A stretch of 64,000 bases of DNA from Dolomedes plantarius (GCA_907164885.2 OU015496.1:106287322-106351321), one strand, 5' to 3'. Positions 44,007-55,973 are shown, counted from the stretch's first letter. A program made the numbers and translations. Notes: generated by a model from the sequence alone, not told the origin.

Positions 44007-46805
44007 TTATGAGGAGACAATCTTCTTACGGGGACGCAAGTTGTATCTCTGGGGTGGCGAGACAACAGGTACCACAGGAACATCCTCACTTATATCTGCT
44101 ACATGGTGACTTTGGTCAGCTGGAAGCGTTTCACGCTGTTCAACCACAGGAGAGACATCAGGATCCTGTTCTTGGATAGTAGATTCTGGAAGAGGTGAGA
44201 CCAAAGGACTCGAACAATAATTATCACACAAGTTAACATTATTAGCTTGTCTGGGTGGAGCCCAGAAAAGAAGGTTTATGTGTCTCCTTAGTAGAGGTGC
44301 ATTAGGATTTTCACATTCCTGAATAAGCATAATAATTTTAGAAATAACCTTTTTTACAACATATGGACCCTTATATTTTGAATTGAATTTATTTGGCGAC
44401 TTAAGGTATACAGTGTCACCAACAGAAAACTTACGTAGATGCCTTTTGGCATTAACTTTAGTATTTTGGCTATTTTGGGCAGATTTTAAGTTTTCAAAGG
44501 TTTGCTGCATCAATGTTGCAGTGGTATCACACAAGTTCTGGACATAATGAGATACATCAAGATGAGGCATATTACAATCAAAGTTAAATGTATCAGTTAT
44601 TAAAGGAAGTGCCCTTCCAAAATGCACAAGATTAGGTGATGCCTTAGTGGCAGGGTGAATCGAAGAATTATATATTGCACAATGTAAGGCGAGAGCATGT
44701 CTTAGTGACACTCCAGATTTTTGTAAGGCATAAATGGTGTTTTTAATGGATCTGTTTACCCTTTCTGAAATTGCATTTGCTTCAGGGTGGTAAACAGTTG
44801 AATGCTTTAACTGAATGCCAAACTTTTCAGTGAAGGTATTAAATACAGCAGAGGTAAATTGAGTACCATTATCAGTTAACAATGTCTCAGGACGACCAAA
44901 AATATTGATGTAATTAAATAAAGCTTCTACCACATCATTTGCCTTGATCCTGCTTAGGGGATACAGTTGAAGATGGCGAGAAAAATGATCCACAATATTA
45001 AGCACAAACACATTATTTTCAAATGGGCCTAGGATATCCATGGATACTATCTGCAAAGGCCTTTCAGGAATGGGACTAGCCTGAAGTGGAGCTTTATGTA
45101 TGTTTAAATTCTTGGTGGTAGCACAAGTTGAACAATTTCTGATAAATTGCTTGACCTTCTGAAACAGACCAGTGAAAAAATATCTTTTGGCCACAAGCTG
45201 GAATGTTTTAGCCACACCTAAATGAATAGTGTGAGCAATTCCAATGGCCTTATTAAGTAAGGACTCAGGTAGACAAATCCTCTCCCCATGGTGACCATCC
45301 TTTGTAGTCATGAGGACCATAGAGTCTTTGTCGATTACAAACTGTCTGTCATCAGAATTTCCATGATTTATAATCTTATTATAAATGGGACCAAGCTTTT
45401 TATCTTTAATTTGTGCAGACAATACCTCCCCTGGTGTTATTTCATTTAATAGACTATTTTGCACAGTTGTTAACCTTAAGACCTTTTCAAAAACTATTTG
45501 CTTATTCAGTGTGCCCTGGTTATCATTTACACTATTATCAATATAAAACACATTATTAGATTTACATAAAAAAGATGGTAAAAACTTGTGAGTTTCTTCT
45601 TTACCATGACCATACCTATTAACAGGCTCAACCAAGGAATTATTTACAGACTTATGATTACCAGATTGCACCACATTACAATTAGAGCTATTATTCACAG
45701 TATGAGTATTAATGGATTCATGATTTATACAAGGCAAAATTTCATTTGATTGTAAGATTTCAGGATGAGATTCAAGTGTTTGAGTGACAACATTAGGTTC
45801 TCTGGATAAATAATCAGGCATAAAATTTTGTTTACCAGGTATATGGGAAAAAGTGAAAGTGTACTCACTTAAAGTCATTAACCACCTAGTTATGAGGTTG
45901 GCAGGAGAACTAGTCTTCCTGTAATGCTTAAGAGGTTTGGAGTCAGACAAAATATGGAAATGACGGTTATAAAGGTAGTGTCGAAAGGCTTCACAAGCTT
46001 TCACAATTGCCATTAACTCCAGTTTAATTGCTGGATAATTAGATTCGGCTTTATTCAAAGTCTTGCTGAAGTATGAGATTGGGTGGAACTGGTTATTTAC
46101 TTTCTGAAGCAAAACAGCAGAAATTGCTTGCTTAGAAGCATCAGTATTGATATAAAAGCTGGCACTCCAGTCTGGCTGGATAACAAAAGGTGCCTTGAAA
46201 AAAATGGCTTGGAGCTGTTGAAAAGCCTGTAGTTCTTCAGGATCCCATTTGAGGGGAACAGATGGTGAAGTCATCATATTTAATGGGTACATGAGCTGAG
46301 CATATTTAGGTATTAAATGTCGATAATATCCACATAACCCAATAAAGCGTTTAAGATGTTTCTTGGTTTTAGGAGGTTCAAAAGCAGTGATTTTTTGGAT
46401 ATTGGTAGACACTGGAAAAATTTTACCATGAGCTATTTTGAAACCTAGATAATTAATTTCTTCTGTGTGAAAAGTACATTTCTGAGGACAAGCAGTTAAG
46501 TTATATTTAATGAACAGATTGAATAAGGTTTTAAGCTTAAGAGAAGTTTCCTCAAAAGAATTACTACAAATGACAATATCATCTTGGTATGCAAACACAC
46601 CAGACAATTTGGATTCTTCTATTACAGAATCAATTAGTGCCTGGAAAATTGAAGCTGCAGTCTTCAACCCAAACACCAATCTTTTGTAACGAAAGGATCC
46701 CCACATTGTAGTGAAGGTTAACTTATCATGATATTCCTGAGGTAAATTAATTTGATGATAAGCATTCTTAAGATCAACAGAAGAAAAATATTTAAACTGA
46801 GCCAT
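44007..46805 (-). pseudogene. pol: gypsy-2 pol: RT core, RNase H, integrase
   Basis: A 932-codon open stretch, in frame-shifted continuation of the gag-protease frame. The listed Met is internal, not a true start. RT: catalytic Asp11 (SSVDLKNAYHQIN), LVFGLKTAASIFQ (44-56) and FAYQDDIVIC (71-80, Asp75/76). RNase H: Asp222 (INTDASKQ), Glu263 (KLELMAI), Asp288 (LSDSK). Integrase: zinc finger His525/His528 and Cys558/Cys561; core Asp590 (SMDILGPF), Asp645 (LLTDNGTQF) and Glu681 (AISERVNRS) with 35 residues between the last two. It ends RYNLRPRKKIVSS. Every catalytic residue is present. The products would reverse-transcribe the RNA and integrate the DNA in the nucleus, but translation from Gag is cut by the shift just upstream. 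Confidence 0.95.
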
Positions 46806-46813
46806 GGCTGAGA

Positions 46814-49390
46814 TTATATCCTGGATTTTAGGTAAGACGAGTTCTGGATGATTTGGTTAATTAGTCTCAGATCCAAAGCTAATCTGAAAGCAACATGACC
46901 AGAAGAGTCAGGCTTCTTCTTGACCAGAAGCATGGGACAAGCCCACTCAGATACACACCTCTCTATGATTCCAGCTGCCTGAAGTTCCTCTAATTGCCTC
47001 TTTGCTTCAGTTTGCAAAGATTGGGGAATTGGGAATGGGAGAGTTTTGACAGGGAAATCATGAGAAAAGTTCAATTTAGGAATTATTTTATCGGTGTGAC
47101 CAAGAGTGCTGAGAGATGCAGAAAAAGCTGCAAAATTATCACTTAACATGGTGGACAGAGATTGTCTTTGACACTGTGATAAATGATTAAAGTCAAAATT
47201 AGTAACAGAAAATTCTTTACGTCTAGCCTCTAACATTTCACCAGATGGTTGAATTACATTAACTGATTCATAAGTATCATTAGTATTATACATGAGATTA
47301 CATTCTTCAGAAGTATTTGAATTTGTGCATAACAACGAACACTCATGTTTGTTTAAATTAGATACATGATCATTTTCAATCAGTGCATCCTGCAGTCTGC
47401 CAACTGCCATATTTTTATTGAGATGTACTGAGGCATTAGACACATTAGTTATACATATAAAAAAATTGAAATCTTTGCCTTGATTAATATACTCATGAAC
47501 TGATGGATATACAATAATATTATTATGGTTTGAAGGTTCAAACATAAAGTAGTTGTTGACATTATCATTACTATGTATCTTAGCACCCACCTGTACATAT
47601 TTACTTTCATTAGGTGGTACAATGATTTTTTTAATTAATTTTACAGTATTCTCAGGTACTGTATTAGGTGAGCTGGTAGCAATACAGTTTTTTACACAAT
47701 GTACAGAATTACTACATTTATTTCCACAGTTAGCATTGTTATTAATTTCAGACACCACATTTTGTTGATTTTCGGGTAATAAAGGTACAGTAATATCATT
47801 AATTTTTACAGATTTTACAGGGGTATCTAAGATAACCCTATTAGCATTAATGAAGTCATAGCCAAGCAAGAATGAAAATTGTTTGTCCTGAATATCAGTG
47901 ACAAAGAAAGACTGTTTGAAAAAATTGTTTTGAATTTTAAACGTTAATATTATACAAGCCGAGAAATGGATTTTAGAGTTAAGTGTTGATATGACAACAC
48001 TTCTAGAAATATTTTTATACTGTAAACTGTCCTTGTTTTTGTAAAAGAACTCACTATCGATCAACGAGATGGAAGATCCTGTGTCAATTAATGCATTACA
48101 GTTAAAATTGTTAATTTTTAATTCAATTAATGGAAGTACAGGATTTCTGGTTGACACATTAAAATTAAGGTGCAAGGTATTATCATTATTAGAAGCTTCA
48201 CTAAACTCAGTCTGTGCATTAGCATGACTCTGCATTCTAATTACACAGTTGGTTTGAGTAGCAACAGTTTTAGTTATTATAGGTTCACACTGAGGATTTA
48301 CATTATAGTCACAGGAGGCATTAACTGATGGATGAGGCAAAAGTTGAGAACTGACACCATCAGGTACATCAGCTCTCATTGAGTTTACAGAATTACCATT
48401 ATAGGAAGCAGCATTTGGATTCAGATCAGACATATAATTACTGCGATTATGACTTCTATATGAATTAGGTCTGCCATTACTATTTACATTATTTCTTCGA
48501 GGGTGCCTATTTGACTGATTTTGCAAGGCATGCTTTAGTTTGAAACAATTCTTGGCAGTATGCCCTGCCTTCTCACAAAATTGACAGACCATTCTCTGCT
48601 TAGGCTTGAACTTACTATTATTAGCATTATTATGACGTACCCTGTTATTATATTTATAGCTCACATTATTATTTACATAATTACATTTTTGTGGGCTTAC
48701 ACTAGACACTATCTGCGAGTCATTTTTCGTACACTGGGAACTTGATCCCTGGTCTAAAACCTTAAGTTTTTGTTTCAGAGCTGACATTTCCTGCTTTAAT
48801 AAAAAGACTTCAGCACTACTATCCACTGCTTCAGAATTTGAAGCACCAGTTATATGAGAGTCAATGGATTGAAGTGTTTGAGCTCTCCTTACAGCAATAG
48901 AAAACTCCTTCACATCCTCTTTTAAAAGCTGAGTTTTAATTGAAGAGGGTAAAGCAGCCATCAATTGTACAAATTTCAAAGAATCAATGGTATTCCTATC
49001 CTTGATTTGTGGATAGAGTTTTGTTATGTGCTGAGACAGTCTATACGAAAAGTTTTTTATTGATTCACCTGGTAGCAAATTTAACGTCACACATGCATAA
49101 TTAGTGCACTCCTCCTTATTCAGAAAAAAATCACTGAGTTCATTAAGCACTACGTTTGGGTCATCAGACTGCAACAGGTCTTGGGATGAGCTCACAAACT
49201 TTAATGCAGCACCGATCAGTTTGGATTTTATAAATGCAGCGGTGTGCGTTGCCGACCATTTATTTAAGTCAGAGACTTGAGTTACTTGATGTTTAAACAA
49301 ATTAAATGTTTCATGGTCGCCATCCCATGGAGCAATATTAATTTGAAAAGGATGGGAATTAGCCATCATACTATTATTTGATCTAGGCAT
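46814..49390 (-). pseudogene. gag-pol: gypsy-2 gag-protease and first part of RT
   Basis: The open frame begins at 49486, but I prefer the Met at 49390 (MPRSNNSMMANSHPFQ), because the 32 residues before it are hydrophobic and unlike Gag. Numbering from 49486: capsid domain about 45-215 (NLFKHQVTQVSDLNKW, LLPGESIKNFSYRL), CCHC knuckle about 298-315 (CQFCEKAGHTAKNC), protease with ALIDTGSSISLI near 463-474 and FLLGYDF near 541, and RT start about 815-890 (LEELQAAGIIERCVSEW, MLLVKKKPDSSGH). It ends at a stop at 46814, about 50 bases after the frame goes wrong. The pol frame continues 8 bases further on. Gag and Pol appear to be one long frame in this family, so this is a mutation and not a programmed shift. 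Confidence 0.92.
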
Positions 49391-49819
49391 AAGGCTAAAC
49401 AAGTTATGACTAACACAGGCGAGGGAATAAAAATAAGTCAGCAGTGAAACAAACAAAAAAAAAACGGTAGGTTTAGCTTTCTTCAAGTAATATTTTAAAT
49501 ATTAAAATAACACATAATACGACAAATAAAATGATAGGTGACATGTGCATATACTTATGAAAAATACGACACTTACTAGATACAAGCAAAATAGATTCGA
49601 AATGCATACCTAATTACACACACTATAATAAATATGAATTCAATAAATAGGTAAAATGACTCACAGATACTAAAACACTGGTTGAGCGTGTTAACAAAAT
49701 TTAAGAAACATTTCCAATTTAGTATAGATACAAATTTACACAAACAAAAAAATATAAACTATTCTTGAGTCAGGGAACCACACCAAACATAAATTACTAT
49801 TTGCAATTAACTCAGAGCT

Positions 49820-49835
49820 GGTACGCGGCTCCATA
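49820..49835 (-). other. gypsy-2 primer-binding site candidate
   Basis: On the minus strand, after the LTR end CAACA and the bases TA comes TGGAGCCGCGTACCAG. Starting with TGG it fits pairing with a tRNA 3' CCA end. I could not name the tRNA. Confidence 0.6.
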
Positions 49836-50684
49836 TGTTGTGGAATTATAATTGTGGAACGGGAGGTTAATTACTATGTTACTGAACAAACTGGGATACA
49901 GAACATTAATTGTGGAATTAAAAATGTGGAGGATAAAAAGGTTAAGAATTAATAATTAGATTGGGTGACTTACACTACACTTACATTACTATTGAGGAGA
50001 GTAGATAAACAGATGCATATCAATTAACTTAGATGCAACAGGATTACACAGTAACCTGAAGCATGCGGCCATGTGCCAAAATTAGACTAATGCTAACGTG
50101 CATAACAAGATTAACTATGAAAATAATAAACCATGAAATTGCACAAGATGGCAAACCGTATAGTGGAAAACTTTATGCGTTGAGTATATTAGAGTAAGTG
50201 ATAGATCTACATACCTAGAATAAAATACATAGCCTGCATAGTTTACAAAGAAAGGAATGGCCTGACTCACAGAATAGTTAAAAGAAATAGATTTATTAAA
50301 ATTAGCATTTAAGAAAACACACAAGGTAATAACGGTATGGTCAAATGGTAAAGATAAAAGAATACTCACATATTACACATATTCAAGCTCGTTCCTATCC
50401 CACGTGGGGAATTTTTAGGCTTGGCCCAGGAACATAAAACTTGACTCACACAACGAGAGAGGAAAAAAACAGTCCTTGACTCTCTCCTGGAACCTGTCCT
50501 TAGCCGCTACCGTAGCGCCCACTTGGCGCGATGGTTAGCTTGGGCCAACGCCAAAGGCTGCCATATTGGCGGGTTGATCGCCACTCAGGCTATTTTACAA
50601 TAATCAATCTATTTATAGTTACAAAAAAGGGGCCTGCCTTAATAAGAAACTAATTAATAAAGTTACGAATAACTATTCGTGACA
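49836..50684 (-). repeat. gypsy-2 5' LTR
   Basis: Directly repeats 42170-43018. It should hold the promoter, but I see no strong TATA box and did not assign the start site. Confidence 0.95.
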
Positions 50685-50689
50685 CTTAT

Positions 50690-50895
50690 TTATTGAAATA
50701 GACTGCAAAATTTTTTTGCACTTGAGTAATTTGTATGATTTTTTAATCTGATTTTCTTTAATTTTAGTGACTCTATCTACTGGAAAAAAAAACTAATAAC
50801 ATAGGTTTATAATTGAATCATCTTCGTTGGCTTTGCAAATGCAATATGAAGTAACAAATTTAGCATTTTCAAATTATTAATTAATAAATAAGTAA
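50690..50895. other. interior of the Mutator-like element (right part), non-coding
   Basis: Short AT-rich piece between gypsy-2 and the right inverted repeat. Confidence 0.7.
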
Positions 50896-51157
50896 AAATT
50901 ATTGTGGATATTTGAAGAAAGTAAATTTAAAATTCAATAATATACTTATTTCAATTTATTCATTTATTTATTTTGTTAAAATCTCTTTAAATCCTGTGTT
51001 ACATATGTAATTCAGATTTTAAAACATACTAAATTACGTAGAAGTAAAAAAAAAACTTATAATAAAAAGATTCCTATATATGTCAACAGATGGCGAAACT
51101 GATGCTTTCGTCACACCGGCAAGCGAGTGCCGAGATCGCTAGTCTTTCAAAATATGC

Positions 51158-51420
51158 GCCCCGGTTTATAATGGCACCACAAGGATCGAGTACGATTTAA
51201 CTAGGTGTCTCCTAAATTTAGATAAAGCACCCCATGGGCGACATCTGGCAAATCGTACCCTCTCCCACCCTCTGACCTCATGGAGGGACTTTCCGGTCTA
51301 CGGATTTAACGTGCCCATATCTGGCCTAGACATGGAAGTATTTAGTAGCGCTTGTCGTGATTCGAACCAAACACCCTCAGCACCGAAAGCCGACGCGCTA
51401 ACTCTAAGCTACCTCTAGCC
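51158..51420 (-). mobile_element. SINE S1 (copy 2), main part with tRNA-like head
   Basis: On the minus strand the head reads gggctagaggtagcttagag (A-box region), then ggtttggttcgaatca-type B-box (ggttcgaatca), followed by the S1 body down to ccattataaacc, where the Mutator-like element cuts it. The rest is at 40333-40363. Confidence 0.85.
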
Positions 51421-52800
51421 CTTCAATCATAGGAAATTATGTCAGTGATACAAAATATGTTTTTGAGAAATTTGCTGGACAAAATTAAATGACATTGTTT
51501 ATCCAAAGAGAAGAAAACACTATGCTAATGTTTTTTGCAAATTATATTACTTTTGAAGTCACAGTTCGTATTAAGGCGGTGCATCAGTTAACATCGCAGA
51601 TCTTTAATCACCATTAATGCAGTTCTTTAAAATGTTACTCTCTAGGGAATTTTTCTCTCGGAATCTTTCTAGTCACAGATTTGCAAATGCTAATATTTGA
51701 TTTTTTTTATCCCTTTGAGGTAGACGTTTAAATAAAGAACACGTTTTTAAAAGAGTGAATTTTTTCGTAACTTTATAAAAATCTTTAAATTAAAAAAACT
51801 TGCTATGCATTTAATTATCTGTTTTCAAATGCAGAAAACAAAATTCAAAAATATTCATTTTCTAATCTGTGATTAGAATGATACTGAAAGGAATAAATCC
51901 CCATAGATTAACAGTTCACTCAGCTTTAGGAGCATCCAGTACAAAAGCAAAAAGAATTAATTCTAAGAGATATATTCTCCATGGAATAGATGAATTGTAT
52001 CCAAAAGGATTTTAGATATTTCATACCTCGAAACGGTTTCTTCTAAAAATATCTTCAAATTTCTTTAATGTACCAAATTATTTATTAGTTTTATTACCAT
52101 AAATCCAGTTTTTTTCGACTAATTGATGCAGGGTTTTTTAAAGATTTGATTTAAATTACCTATTAAACTTAAAAATTTCTGCTTCATTTTTTATGCAAAG
52201 AAATTTTTATTATAAAATCAGACGAAAATGATACCTTCCTACTTTTTATAAATGTTTATAAAAAAGGAAATATTGATTATAGTAATTTCTTTTTTTTAAA
52301 AGATTTATTGCTCAAAACTAGTTTTAGAACCCAGTTTTAGCACCCAGATTGGGCAACCTATCAATAAATTACTCTTTATCATTTATTTCACTCATATCTA
52401 AATTTATATGGAAAGTATATTTAGTACGGAGTATTGCAAGACTGTTCTGCCCCTTGGCAATAAATCACATCGATTATCTGTCAGAATAACCACTCTATAA
52501 GATGCTGTTATATCGGTTCCAGATTTAATCTATAGACGATGAAAGAAGAGATGTCAGGCAACTAATTCTCGCATTTTTATCTCCAGTTACAATTAATCAC
52601 CTCGTGTCACCGGAATGCGCATTGCGTTGCAAAAGATTGCATTGCGATTACAAAATACGATCGATCAAGGATATTGGAATAGGCGAGATGGACATAGTTT
52701 TTTCTTCTTGTCACGTCATATCATTTTATTTGTATTTGTAGATTTGTTTTTATATAAAGTTACATGTTATCACATGCAACGACTAATCCTATCGTATACA
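51421..52800. other. no recognised feature
   Basis: AT-rich. Resembles the general non-coding background of 61.8-64 kb. Confidence 0.5.
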
Positions 52801-52853
52801 TAACCCTATATTTATATACCGTATATATAACCCCTATATATACCCTATATATG

Positions 52854-52890
<37 letters not shown>
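52801..52890. repeat. TA-rich simple repeat with CCCTATATA units
   Basis: Several ccctatata words lead into a pure TA run. Confidence 0.9.
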
Positions 52891-53193
52891 GTATATAACC
52901 CTGTCGTATGAACAGAGATAGGGTTATGTGAGTTCAGGATGTTATGAACTCCTACTCCCTTTTCAATTCAAAATTCAATCCTTTTGTCATGATTGGCTAA
53001 AGTATTCGATTACTGCATGAAGGTCGAAATACTATAATGTTTCTTTCAGAATTGGTTAAAGGTTGAATCCGAAAGAAATTTCACAATTTTTGTAAAACTG
53101 GAATTATTATAAGACTTAAGCTTCTTTAATACAGAGATTTTTCTAACTGCTAGTCATGTGAGGTAAACCAGATTTATTTTTCGATTTGAGATA

Positions 53194-54180
53194 ATGGCGA
53201 AACATGAGCGTAATCTTTGCCATGACCTTTTCTTGAGAGGACACTTTTCGCCGTTATATCAAGTAGGGTCGGCCTACTTGAAAGCTTGGATTGACTTATG
53301 TAGCAACATCGATGCCAGCGCTCCCGACTCCAAATTATGGCGTCTTGCTCGGTCCCTAAGTTATGGTCAGCCTCAGAATGTGTTCTGCAATACTGTCCTC
53401 GCTCCGGATGGCAAATTATCACATGATGACAAGACTGCAGCGAATATCTTGGGAGAGTTCTACAAAAATACAAGTGAATTGGCTTTTAACAAAAACGATG
53501 TTATAGTCAAAAATAATTCTAAAAGAATGATTCATAATTGCCGCACTTCTAGTTCCGGTAAACCTATATTTAATGAAAAGTTTTCCTTGAAAGAACTTAA
53601 TTTTGCTCTAAAAGCTATGGATCTCGGTAAATCTCCAGGCCCTGACGGCATTCATGGTGCTATGATTGGTCATCTTGGCCCTTGTGGTATGCAGAGACTT
53701 TTGGACCTTTTTAATCTCTCTTGGAGTCTTGGACGACTCCCACGTGAATGGAAGAGAGCCTTCATTGTCCCTATCTTAAAGCCTGGTAAAGATGCTAGCT
53801 CCCCTGGGAGTTTTAGGCCTATAGCCTTGACCTCCTTTGTTTGTAAACTCATGGAGAGACTTATTCTTGCCAGGTTAAATCTCCATCTGTATTCTAATAA
53901 TTTGCTGCCGGGAGAACAATATGGTTACCGTAGAGGACATAGCACTACCGACCAGATTTTGTTTTTCTGCCAGAGTGTCCGGGATGCTCAGAACATGAAG
54001 CCAACTAACCATTCTGCTGCAGCCCTCTTGGACATGTCTAGGGCCTTTGACAGAGTTTGGCGACTTCATGATTTATTTGGCATTAAGGGTAGAGCCCTTC
54101 CCTGGATTTCAGACTTTCTCTGGAACAGATCCATTAGAGTAAAATACAATAACTCTTTGTCCGATCCTTTAAAGCCTTAA
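53194..54180 (+). pseudogene. LINE reverse transcriptase, first part
   Basis: 328 codons open. The upstream linker WRLARSLSYGQPQNV is followed by LGKSPGPDGIHGAMIGH (RT motif 0-1), WKRAFIVPILKPGKD, FRPIALTSFVCKLMERLIL, QYGYRRGHSTTDQIL and AALLDMSRAFDRVW, with the first catalytic Asp (about residue 284). The frame ends at a stop at 54180 where a one-base shift occurs, and the GVPQGSVLSP motif is readable only in the next frame. The listed Met is probably internal to the original ORF2. The enzyme copies element RNA at a nicked target. Confidence 0.9.
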
Positions 54181-55843
54181 ACAGGGCGTTCCGCAGGGTT
54201 CTGTTTTAAGTCCCGTCCTGTTTTCTCTTTACCTTGCTGGCATTGAAAGAGAGATTTCTAAATATTGTAATGTGGGAATCTTTGCCGATGATATCATAAT
54301 CTGGCACTCTAGCTCTGACATTAGTGCAATTGAGCTTAATCTCAGCTGTGCTCTGGGAGAGGCTCATCATTTCGCAGAGCATCATAAACTGACTTTTAAT
54401 GCTTCAAAATCCTCGGTGACTTTCTTTACTACTAACAAACACCTCTACAATTACCAGCCTTTGATCTTCATGAACGGAACTCAATTAAACTATATTATAA
54501 ATGCTAAATACCTGGGTTACATCTTGGACCAGGAAATCACAAGCAATAAACACATTGAAGGCCAGGTGGTCAAGGGCAGAAAAAGACTCAATATACTTAA
54601 ATTTATCTCTGGTCGTGACTGGGGAGCAGAAGCTAGCACCCTTCGAACTACCTACATTTCTCTTGTTAGGCCTATACTGGAGTATGGTTTTCCCATCTAT
54701 TCTTGTGCTTCCAATACCAATCTGAATAAACTTGAAAGGGTACAGTTGAGCGCTGCTAGAATCATTACAGGACTTCGACACAGTTGTCCAAATGACATTG
54801 TGCTCTATGAAAGTAATTTACCTCTTCTTTCGTTGAGAAGAACTTATCGCCTCTCAAAATATTATAACAAGCTTTACAGTTACAATGATCAGCATAGAAC
54901 TTCTGCATACCTTCATGCTTGGATTGACAACCAGCGTTTGAGGAAGCATAGCTCCTTTTCCTTTGCAAAAATGCTGGGTCTGCCTTCTGCTAATGTGGAG
55001 CCCCACTCTTTAAAACATCTGGGCGTCGGTTTGAAACTTGATGGGATCCATTTCCATGAGGGTCTCTTAACTAATGTTATTAAAAACTCTGAGATTCCGG
55101 CCCTCATCAGACAATTAGCTCTTGAGACTATCCATGGAATCCCTCAATCTTCTTTGAAGATATATACCGATGGCAGCAGGGGTGATGGGGGAATTTCTGG
55201 TAGTGGAGTGCAGATACCAACTCCTACCGGTGCTGTGGAATTAAAAATTAAAAATACAGATTTCTGTTCGGTATTTAGATCAGAGCTTATTGCTATCAGG
55301 AAAGGCTTGCAGTATGCGTGTCAAGTTGACGATCAATTTCACGATGTCTGGATTTTAACTAACAGTCGTGCTTCAATTCAGCACCTCTCTAATTGGACTA
55401 TTATTGGGGACCAGACTAGCCTGGACATCTTAGATCTTCTTGACCGGCTTTCATCTGGACACACTATTCATTTCCAGTGGATCCCTTCCCATGTTGGAAT
55501 CGACGGTAATGAAAGGGTCGACTTTTTAGCCAGGACTGCGGCTGAGGAGTACGTGAGTCCTTGTGAGGCGCTTACTTTTAGAGAGATTTATTCCCTCATG
55601 AAGATTAAACAAAACCATCTTTGGAGAACTCCTCCTTGCCACCCTTGGTACTTTGGAAGAAGTCCGGGTGGGTCTTTTCAGATCAAGCCCAGAAAGTACC
55701 AAACGGCCTTCTCGCGCTTCATGAGTGGTCATATAAAAGCACTCACTTTTCGGCAGGGACAGAAGATCTTTCCGGAGTGCCACTGGTGCTCTGCCGACAT
55801 GGCCTACCCTGCCCATATTTTCAAATTGTTTGGGTTTTACTAA
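54181..55843 (+). pseudogene. LINE reverse transcriptase end and RNase H
   Basis: Begins with QGVPQGSVLSPVLFSLYL, then IFADDIIIW (catalytic FADD, 54275-54300), thumb (YLGYILDQEI, LVRPILEYG). RNase H: IYTDGSRGDGG (first Asp, about 55160), FRSELIAI (Glu), and ILTNSRASIQHL where the third catalytic Asp is replaced by Asn; HVGIDGNERVDFLA follows with the last Asp. A zinc-finger-like CHWCSADMAYPAH precedes the end. A one-base shift near 55835 ends the frame early, and the usual last ~25 residues are still readable in the neighbouring frame up to about 55915. Confidence 0.9.
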
Positions 55844-55905
55844 GGACGAGGTCCTTCTGGACCCTCTACTGATTTTAGACTTTTTGGAAATTTTTGGTTT
55901 TATGG

Positions 55906-55931
55906 AGATTGTCTAGCCTTGCTAGACAATC
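55906..55931 (+). other. stem-loop at LINE 3' end
   Basis: attgtctagc-ctt-gctagacaat forms a 10-bp perfect stem a few bases before the poly-A tail. 3' stem-loops are often the recognition signal for the LINE's own RT. Confidence 0.75.
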
Positions 55932-55942
55932 TGGGATTAGTA

Positions 55943-55972
<30 letters not shown>

Positions 55973-55973
<1 letters not shown>

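Larger units (their letters stand above)
42170..50684 (-). mobile_element. full-length Ty3/gypsy retrotransposon (gypsy-2), young
   Basis: Two 849-bp LTRs (42170-43018, 49836-50684) with TG...CA ends are flanked by a perfect CTTAT duplication (42165-42169, 50685-50689). On the minus strand the order is gag, protease, RT, RNase H, integrase. A primer-site-like TGGAGCCGCGTACCAG starts two bases inside the 5' LTR, and the purine tract aatggggagga touches the 3' LTR. LTR differences are few: a short cluster near the start and one A-run length difference. Only one frameshift was found in the polyprotein. Confidence 0.96.
40364..51157. mobile_element. Mutator-like (MULE-type) element with ~260-bp TIRs and 9-bp target duplication
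   Basis: Arms 40364-40619 and 50896-51157 are nearly perfect inverted copies, starting gcatattttgactagcgatc and including caagcgagtgccgagatcgc on the right. GCCCCGGTT directly repeats at 40355-40363 and 51158-51166. Long TIRs plus a 9-bp duplication are the hallmark of Mutator-type elements. Without the gypsy-2 insertion it is about 2.3 kb. It has no transposase frame, so it was moved by an enzyme from elsewhere. Confidence 0.85.
53190..55972 (+). mobile_element. LINE (non-LTR retrotransposon), 5'-truncated, RNase H-bearing
   Basis: RT and RNase H coding runs on the plus strand to a short 3' UTR and a poly-A/AG tail (55941-55972). The apurinic-type endonuclease and ORF1 that a full element needs are missing, as expected from 5' truncation during target-primed insertion. 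RNase H in the C-terminal part points to the I/R1/LOA-type group more than to plain jockey, but the clade is not certain. Confidence 0.92.

Noticed and set aside
46800..46860. Programmed ribosomal frameshift in gypsy-2
   Set aside because: The shift falls between conserved RT motifs, not at a gag-pol border, and no clear slippery heptamer is placed there; a mutation is simpler.
47553..47768. Plus-strand frames inside gypsy-2 and the BEL segment (also 48560-48745, 29671-29985)
   Set aside because: Antisense shadows of real gag/pol coding sequence.
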